64,000 nucleotides of DNA from Escarpia spicata (lineage: Eukaryota; Annelida; Polychaeta; Sabellida; Siboglinidae). This document shows positions 57,640 through 64,000 of the stretch, piece after piece. The number at the start of each line of letters is the position of its first letter. Position 1 is the first letter of the stretch. The notes beneath the pieces are model-generated. The model saw only the letters and a program-made list of their open reading frames with translations. It was not told the DNA's origin and ran no database searches. The translations under genes and the position numbers were made by a program. Location of the stretch: contig OZ023205.1 in NCBI GenBank assembly GCA_963995525.1, forward strand, positions 68,823,859-68,887,858. The letters run 5' to 3'.

Positions 57640-58880
57640 CAGTCACAGTAGCACTTCTTGTCTGGGTCGAACAAACACTGTCACTCATTGTTGTTGTACA
57701 GTCCGAGTCTGACAAACACTGTCAGTCACAATACTTGTTGTACAGTCTGAGTCAGTCAGTCAAACACCCTCTGTCATAATAGTTCTTGTTGTACAGTCCG
57801 AGTCTGACAAACACTGTCAGTCAAACACCCTCTGTCACAATAGTTCTTGTTGTACAGTCCAAGTCTGACAAACACAGTCAGTCACAATACCTGTTGTACA
57901 GTCTGAGTCAGTCAGTCAAACACCCTCTGTCACAATAGTTCTTGTTGTACAGTCCAAGTCTGACAAACACTGTCAGTCAAACACCCTCTGTCACAGTAGT
58001 TCTTGTTGTACAGTCCGAGTCTGACAAACACTGTCAGTCACAATACTTGTTGTACAGTCTGAGTCAGTCAAACACCCTCTGTTAGTTGTACAGTCTGAGT
58101 CAGTCAGTCAAACACCCTCTGTCATAATAGTTCTTGTTGTACAGTCCGAGCCTGACAAACACTGTCAGTCAAACACCCTCTGTCATAGTAGTTCTTGTTG
58201 TACAGTCCGAGTCTGACAAACACTGTCAGTCAAACACCCTCTGTCACAATAGTTCTTGTTGTACAGTCCAAGTCTGACAAACACAGTCAGTCACAATACC
58301 TGTTGTACAGTCTGAGTCAGTCAGTCAAACACCCTCTGTCACAATAGTTCTTGTTGTACAGTCCGAGTCTGACAAACACTGTTGGTCACAAAACTTGTTG
58401 TACAGTCTGAGTCAGTCAGTCAAACACCCTCTGTCACAATAGTTCTTGTTGTACAGTCCGAGTCTGACAAACACTGTCAGTCAAACACCGTCTGTCACAG
58501 TAGTTCTTGTTGTACAGTCCGAGTCTGACAAACACTGTCAGTCACAATACTTGTTGTACAGTCCGAGTCTGACAAACACTGTCGGTCACAATAGTTCTTG
58601 TTGTACAGTCCGAGTCTGACAAACACTGTCAGTCAAACACCCTCTGTCACAATAGTTCTTGTTGTACAGTCCGAGTCTGACAAACACTGTCAGTCAAACA
58701 CCGTCTGTCACAGTAGTTCTTGTTGTACAGTCCGAGTCTGACAAACACTGTCAGTCAGTCAGTCAAACACCCTCAGTCACAGTAATTCTTGTTGTATAGT
58801 CTGATCTCTGACAAATGCTGTCATTCAAGCTATTTCTTGTTGTACAATCCAAGTCTGAGAAACACTGTCAGTACAGCAGT
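57640..58880. repeat. Complex minisatellite, ~61-bp unit with a shorter ~40-bp form
   Basis: Full units contain TTGTTGTACAGTCCGAGTCT, GACAAACACTGTCAGTCA and AACACCCTCTGTCACAATAG. Shorter units lack the AACACCCTCTG part or read GTCTGAGTCAGTCAGTC. The two forms occur in repeated orders, so the array evolved by duplication of multi-unit blocks. The edges (57640-57720, 58780-58880) are the most diverged. Confidence 0.92.
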
Positions 58881-59024
58881 TCTTACTGTGTAATCGGAAT
58901 CTAACAAAGACCTTCAGCCAGACCAGTCCTTGCTAACAGCTTATTGCCACCTGACAGGACAGTGCTTTTTCCCCAAGGGGGAGGACTGCCTATACTAGCA
59001 GTACTGTGGATGTGCCGACTTCAA

Positions 59025-59310
59025 GGGTCGTTTTTTTACCAAGGCTCCCTAGATCAAGGGTCTATTTTTAATGTTCTCCCTAGAACAAGGGCCAACATTA
59101 TACAGAAATTCCTTAGACAAGGGTATCATTTCGAGGAACTCTCCCTAGAACAAGGTTAGTTAGATGCAATGTGCTTATATGTATCAGAATACACACACCT
59201 ATAGATGTTTATATGAATTAAATACTTACTTAAAAATTGTGTCTTTCTTAAATGTGTCCCTACATGAAGGGTATACTTTTTAATATTGGATGCCCTTATC
59301 AAGGGCAGGG
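59025..59310. repeat. Degenerate repeat around CCCTAGAACAAGGG
   Basis: TCCCTAGATCAAGGG, TCCCTAGAACAAGGG, TTCCTTAGACAAGGG, TCCCTAGAACAAGG, TCCCTACATGAAGGG and GCCCTTATCAAGGG occur in about 280 bases, often followed by TTTTTAAT. The motif has inverted ends (CCCT/AGGG). Confidence 0.6.
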
Positions 59311-59314
59311 GTAT

Positions 59315-60300
59315 GTGACCTTCGGCTGACCACCTCTAATCACATGTAAGGGTAGTGCCCCCCATTACTCTATTTTTACTGTCAATAATGACTCAAACAG
59401 CATTAATCTTTTGACTTGCCACATCTCAGAGAAGTTTTATTACTGGTGTATCAGGTGTATTTGCAAATGGGAACATCTGTTTCATAATAGATCTATGTTT
59501 CTTGTTAAATAAATATTTTATCCGATACTACCAGTACCTAAAAAAAGTCTGATAGGTATCTTCTCGTTAGAGACCAGTATTTTATTACTGGTTTATTGCT
59601 ACAAGAGACCTATAAGGCTTGTGTTTCTAAATTGTCATCGCAACTACTTGTAAATTAGTTAGGATAGTAATCCAAGTGTTTAGTGCATAGAGTCACTGTC
59701 AACTAGCATTAATTATGTTGTCATCCGAGTACTTCTGTTGCCATTTGTCTTGAGTGCTTCTTGTCATCCACATAATCAAGGCTTTATTAGCAGCACTCAG
59801 CTCTTTGTGACAGCTGTTATTGAAACACTACAAATGTGACCACTGGAATAGAAACATGCAGGTCTGGAGAAGCTGTCTTTTACTGCTACGTTCTACTTGT
59901 CTCTGGACTAGGAGTCCCTGTTGTGTCTCGTCTTTCTTTCAGTTTTTACGATAACAAATTGAATCCTGTCTCTGTGTATGCTAGAAACTAATCATGTTTA
60001 TCTCAAGTGCTGTCTCTGTCTTGGCAGCAAAAAATTGCATAGTTGATAATATCTGCTGTTTGGTGATGGAAACCAGAGTAGCTGAAATAGATCTTTGCCA
60101 ATCGAAGAGATGGGAAACTTCATCACAATAAATGTTCCCCTGTGACAGCCAGCATATTGATATCGTAGTTGACTACATGGGATGAAAAGTGATGTAGATA
60201 AGCTGCTGGAATGAATTACTAATAAATGTCTCTTCCTCAAAGTTCTTTTAAATAAAGACTGAGGCTGATGTTTTTATTACTGCAGTGCTATAGCTGGAAT
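59315..60300. other. No recognised feature
   Basis: AT-rich, no motifs. Confidence 0.4.
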
Positions 60301-60302
60301 TT

Positions 60303-60448
60303 TTGTACCACTAATGTGTATTGCCAACTTTACCCCTAAACACTTCATGCTCCTCCACCTTCCTTAGATCTTTCTTGTACCACTAATGTGTATTGCCAAC
60401 TTTACCCCTAAATACTTCATGCTCCTCCACCTTCCTTAGATCTTTCTT
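60303..60448. repeat. 73-bp tandem duplication x2
   Basis: TTGTACCACTAATGTGTATT through CCTTAGATCTTTCTT occurs twice in a row with one base difference (AAACACTT/AAATACTT). Confidence 0.95.
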
Positions 60449-61070
60449 AACGCAATCAATCTTAAATGTGGTCTGCAGTTTTTCCAGTGGTGTCACTGGT
60501 TCACAGTCTATTTTCTTTGGTAGTCTGGTCTGTCTCTGTTTCTACCCAGCATTCAACCCACATCATCCGGCTCCTTAGTATTATTCCCGTTACGCTCTCA
60601 ACAACGTCTCGCTATTTTCCCTGACATTGTTCATTCTCTGTTTGTTCCATTAAATTTAATTCTCCGGTTCCAGTTGTTTTCACAGACTTGCTGCCTCCAT
60701 TTTACCTCAACTGTCAGTGTAAGCTACACACGAACATAAGACTTTCCCTTTAACATTTTCTGTAATTTCCTCTGTGTCATATCTCCCTCTATGTTGCTCC
60801 ATGCATTTGTACCAGTTTATATACTATGCTGTACAGGGCCTGTACCCCCACCAAACTCCCATCCTCGGGAACCATTATATGTACACAGTGCATCTTTTCA
60901 TGTTCTCTCCTTCAACCTGCTAGTAAACTCCTGTCTCTACTGTCCAAACCATGTCATTGTTGTCATCTCCAGACTCATCCTCAGCCTTGCTTCTTGAATA
61001 CTTCCACTCCCCCAGTGCTTCTTGTATTTCATGTTTATTCTTAGCTCTACTGTGGCTAGATTATCTGCAT
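60310..61070 (-). pseudogene. Weak LINE reverse-transcriptase/thumb remnant
   Basis: On the minus strand a frame near the duplication reads EEHEVFRGKVGN or, shifted, MKYLGVKLAI, like the FKYLG block after the RT palm. Upstream pieces such as NNWNRRIKFN could be the segment before the KTE block. All are short and frame-shifted. This could equally be chance similarity. Confidence 0.25.
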
Positions 61071-61429
61071 GCAGTGTCTGTCTTTCTAAGGAAGTTGTTC
61101 AGGCGGATCATCATGTTCCATTAAAACTCCTTTGATCACAGTGTAATGAACCAAGTGCACTTTATTAACAAATACGGAAAAAAGTGGTGATAATTCAACA
61201 GCAGGTAGTGTCTTTGTTCCCTTAATTCAGGAAGGATAATTAGCTGTTGATATTTCATCAGTGGATGGAAGTGGATTAAACATACCTTTGTATTCTGAGC
61301 TATCCTTTGTGCTGGCTTAGTTGTGGTTAAGTAAGTTCTACCTATGAGAGGACATGAGTAGTCTTAGTAGAACAGGTGAATAGGATTTAGACAGACACAT
61401 TAATAGGATAAGCTAGGATGTGTTTATTA

Positions 61430-63190
61430 AGAAGCCAATAAGAAATCTGGTTGAGCAGAGTCAGCCACATATGAAGATGATGCCCATCACACGAGTGGCA
61501 TTCATGTTGTCACAAGAGGCACAGCGCGCCCTCATCAGCTGGGAGGCAGTGGGACTAAGGATCATATATGCCGCATTCAAAACAAAGAAGAAAAACATTA
61601 AGGTAAACATAACACAATGCTATGCACCAAGAAATGACAAGGATGAAGAAACAAATGAGGCTTCTACAACAGACTGCAAGCATTGCTCGACAAACTGAAG
61701 GACAAGGACATGACGATACTCATGGGAGACTTCAATGACAAGATAGGATCAACCAACAGCGGGTACAAAGAAGTCATGGGCAGACATGGATTGGGGACAA
61801 TGAATGAAAATAGCGAAATGTTGGCAGACTTCTACGCATTTAACAACATGATCATTAGTGGTAGTGTATTCCCACACAGCAGAATTCACAAAGCTACATG
61901 GACATCGCCAGATCACCGAACAGAAAACTAAACTGACGACATCTGTATAGAAAGAAAGTTCAGAAGATCACTGCAAGACGTGCGAGTACATAGAGGAGCA
62001 GGCGCAGCCTCAGACCACCACCTAGTGCTGGCCAGACTGAAGATGAAGCTGAAGAAAAGAGATGTAAAGAGGAGCATCAGAACAAGATACAATGTGGACT
62101 TCCTAAAGGACAGAGTCACAACAGAGACATTCCAACTGACAATCAGCAACAAATATGAAGTCCTACAAGACCTTCTCGAAGAAGAAAACATGGACATAGA
62201 CACCTGGTGGCAAAAGATCAAGGAAACATGGACCAGCACATGCAAAGAAGTCCTGGGAAAGAAAAATACCAACAGAAGGAGTGGATTTCTATGGACACTA
62301 TCAACAAAGTGCAAGTGAGGAAGGAAAAGAAAGGCGCAATTAACAACAGCCGAATGATAGCAGGGAAAGCAGCAGTATGCAGAGGCAAACAGAGCAGTCA
62401 AGAAGTGTAAAAACATACAAAAAACTTCATTGACGGCCTTGCCAAGGAAGCAGAGGATGCCGCAACCCAAGGGAACATGAAACAACTGTATGACACAACA
62501 AGAAAGTTAGCAGGAAAGTACAAGCACGCAGACAGGCCAATCAAAGCCAAGAACGGCAACGTACTTATCAGTGACGAAGATCAGTTGAAGAGATGGAGGG
62601 AACATTTTGATGTACTGTTGAACCAACCACCACCACAGAACCCACCAGATAGCCCACCTGCTGAAGAACTACTCCAGGATAACTGCGAAAAACCAAGCAA
62701 GGCAGAGATCAAGAAAGTCATTCATCACTTGAAGAGAGAGAAAGCTTCCGACCCAGATGAAATTCCTGCCAAAGCAATCAAGGCAGACATGGAGACCTCC
62801 ACAGAGATGCTGCATGATACGATTGGGAAGATATGGGATCAAGAAGAAATACTGACTGAATGGAAAGAGAAAGATACCTGGTGAAACTCCCAAAGAAAGG
62901 AGATCTGCTAGAATGCAAGAACTACAGAGGAATAATGCTCCTGTCAGTGCCTGGAAAGATCCTCAACAGAGTCATCTTGGACAGACTGAAAACAACAGCG
63001 GACGCCAGACTCAGAGATCACCACACAGGCTTCCGTAAAGATAGATCATGCACCGACCAAATAGCTACTCTGAATCATAGTTGAACAATCAATGGAATGG
63101 GACTTATCCCTGTACATAAACTTTGTAGACTATGAGAAGGCATTTGTCTCAACACGGAGACACTACAGAAGCTACTGCAACACTACTTCT
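61430..63190 (+). pseudogene. RTE-like LINE: endonuclease and N-terminal reverse transcriptase, 3'-truncated
   Basis: Several frames in order spell a non-LTR retrotransposon polyprotein. The endonuclease has VAFMLSQEAQRALISWEAVG, TQCYAPRNDKDEE, MGDFNDKIGS (GDFN catalytic block), RIHKATWTSPDHRTEN and ASDHHLVLARL (SDHH catalytic block). A linker has KQLYDTTRKLAGKYKHADRP and RWREHFDVLLNQPPPQNPPD. The reverse transcriptase begins with VKLPKKGDLLECKNYRGIML, HTGFRKDRSCTDQIATL and, after a frameshift near 63083, LYINFVDYEKAF, the motif A block with its catalytic Asp. It stops near 63190, before the YADD block. This matches the common animal LINEs often mis-annotated as craniofacial development protein 2. 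The exact clade is not certain. At least six frame breaks make it inactive. Confidence 0.85.
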
Positions 63191-63199
63191 GAGTAATGG

Positions 63200-64000
63200 T
63201 CCCCACCTAATGCCAAGATGTGTCACGGAAATAAGTTTTGTTTAGGTTCTGAGAGTTGTGTTGCAGACATACATCCTACTAGAACTAGCTCTGTTGACAG
63301 CTTAGCTCTCTTACCAATGATCATAACGTATCTGCTTCTAGAAATTTATAATTTTTTTTAACATTATTTATTAACAAATCTGTTTTTGTCGAACACATGT
63401 GGACTGATTGATGGAGTAGAAAAATAACTTTGTACCAGTAACATGATTTAGATGCAAGCACTCTAGCTGTTAACATGTCCATTTGACTATTATTAGAAGA
63501 TAGTTTAATGCATCTCTTAAATATATAAAATTAGATCACAAATCAAGTCAAATATATAGTATTAACCACATACATTCCAATATTTTAATGACACCAATGT
63601 GTTATAATAAACCAGTTTAAAACAAACAAAAATTGGCCAATATATATACATGTGAATATAATGTGTAAATGATTGGTACCTGGGTGCCATAGCTGTTTTT
63701 GCCAATTTCAGTTCATTCAAGAGACCAAGTAGAAAATCGGAACAGGTTTTTTATTTTTTCAAATAACAGGTATTCTGCATAATGCCAAAGCAGGATTTTA
63801 ATTTTTAAGATATGATCTTGCATTGGACCAAAATGTTGTTTTATTTCCCAATAACAAGGTCAAAACAATGTTTGCATTGTTTTTAAAAATGGGGTCCCGG
63901 AACCTCACGGGTCGGAAAAAATGGGCTCCTACAACAAAAATGGGCTCCAAAGATACCTAAACTCAAAACTAAAAATCCTACCTTGAAAAAATGCGTAATA
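63200..64000. other. No recognised feature
   Basis: AT-rich sequence without frames. ATGGGCTCC appears twice near 63923 and 63951. Confidence 0.4.

Noticed and set aside
61928..62485. 185-codon minus-strand frame
   Set aside because: Antisense shadow of the RTE-like LINE endonuclease/linker region.

Overview
The window looks like repeat-rich nuclear DNA of an invertebrate animal. It is AT-rich and almost free of long open frames. It holds decayed LINE, Ty3/gypsy and hAT copies of metazoan type, tRNA-derived SINEs, very long (GT)n/(GA)n tracts and many minisatellites. There are no operons, ribosome binding sites or bacterial-type genes. The transposon proteins resemble those common in marine invertebrates (molluscs, lophophorates, cnidarians, amphioxus, hemichordates), but the sequence alone does not fix the phylum.

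Layout. 1-330: 3' end of a LINE. 0.4-3.4 kb: small tandem repeats and weak exon-like frames. 3.5-4.45 kb: a mobile repeat with a THAP-like frame and a tRNA-like promoter. 5.4-5.6 kb: two exon-like segments with good splice sites, the best host-gene candidate. 6-8.7 kb: giant microsatellites. 10.4-11.1 kb: LINE 3' end. 12.2-12.6 kb: 47-bp minisatellite. 13.7 kb: inverted repeat with a TA core. 18-19.1 kb: decayed copy of an uncharacterised, possibly transposase-like gene. 20.9-24.1 kb: three minisatellites, two of them adjacent. 24.2 kb: SINE. 25.3 kb: LINE 3' scrap. 26.8-28.6 kb: broken Ty3/gypsy pol. 30.8 and 36.2 kb: inverted copies of a short repeat. 32.4-35.6 kb: minus-strand LINE whose endonuclease region has expanded into a 72-bp minisatellite of about 26 units. 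37.6-40 kb: promoter-like DNA and a possible terminal exon. 40.2-42.2 kb: second copy of the 3.5-kb repeat, inverted and split by a 965-bp terminal-inverted-repeat transposon. 42.4 kb: second SINE. 43.9 kb: 22-bp minisatellite. 44.5 kb: possible first exon. 45.6 kb: diverged ~174-bp triplication. 48.7-50.6 kb: gypsy LTR/primer site and gag split by a deleted hAT element. 53.5-54.3 kb: 24-bp minisatellite that stays open on the minus strand as an 8-residue repeat. 55.1 kb: 41-bp minisatellite. 57.0 kb: near-perfect 53-bp inverted repeat. 57.6-58.9 kb: 61-bp repeat. 60.3-61 kb: weak minus-strand LINE remnant. 61.4-63.2 kb: RTE-like LINE with endonuclease and truncated reverse transcriptase.

No complete host gene can be established. 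Most of the window is layered transposon insertion followed by local tandem amplification; in at least one place (33.5 kb), and perhaps at 12.2 kb, the amplified unit came from coding sequence. The best leads are the empty-site/filled-site pair at 4.2 and 40.3 kb, the nested gypsy/hAT locus, the conserved-family pseudogene at 18 kb, and the hairpins at 13.7, 26.7 and 57.0 kb.
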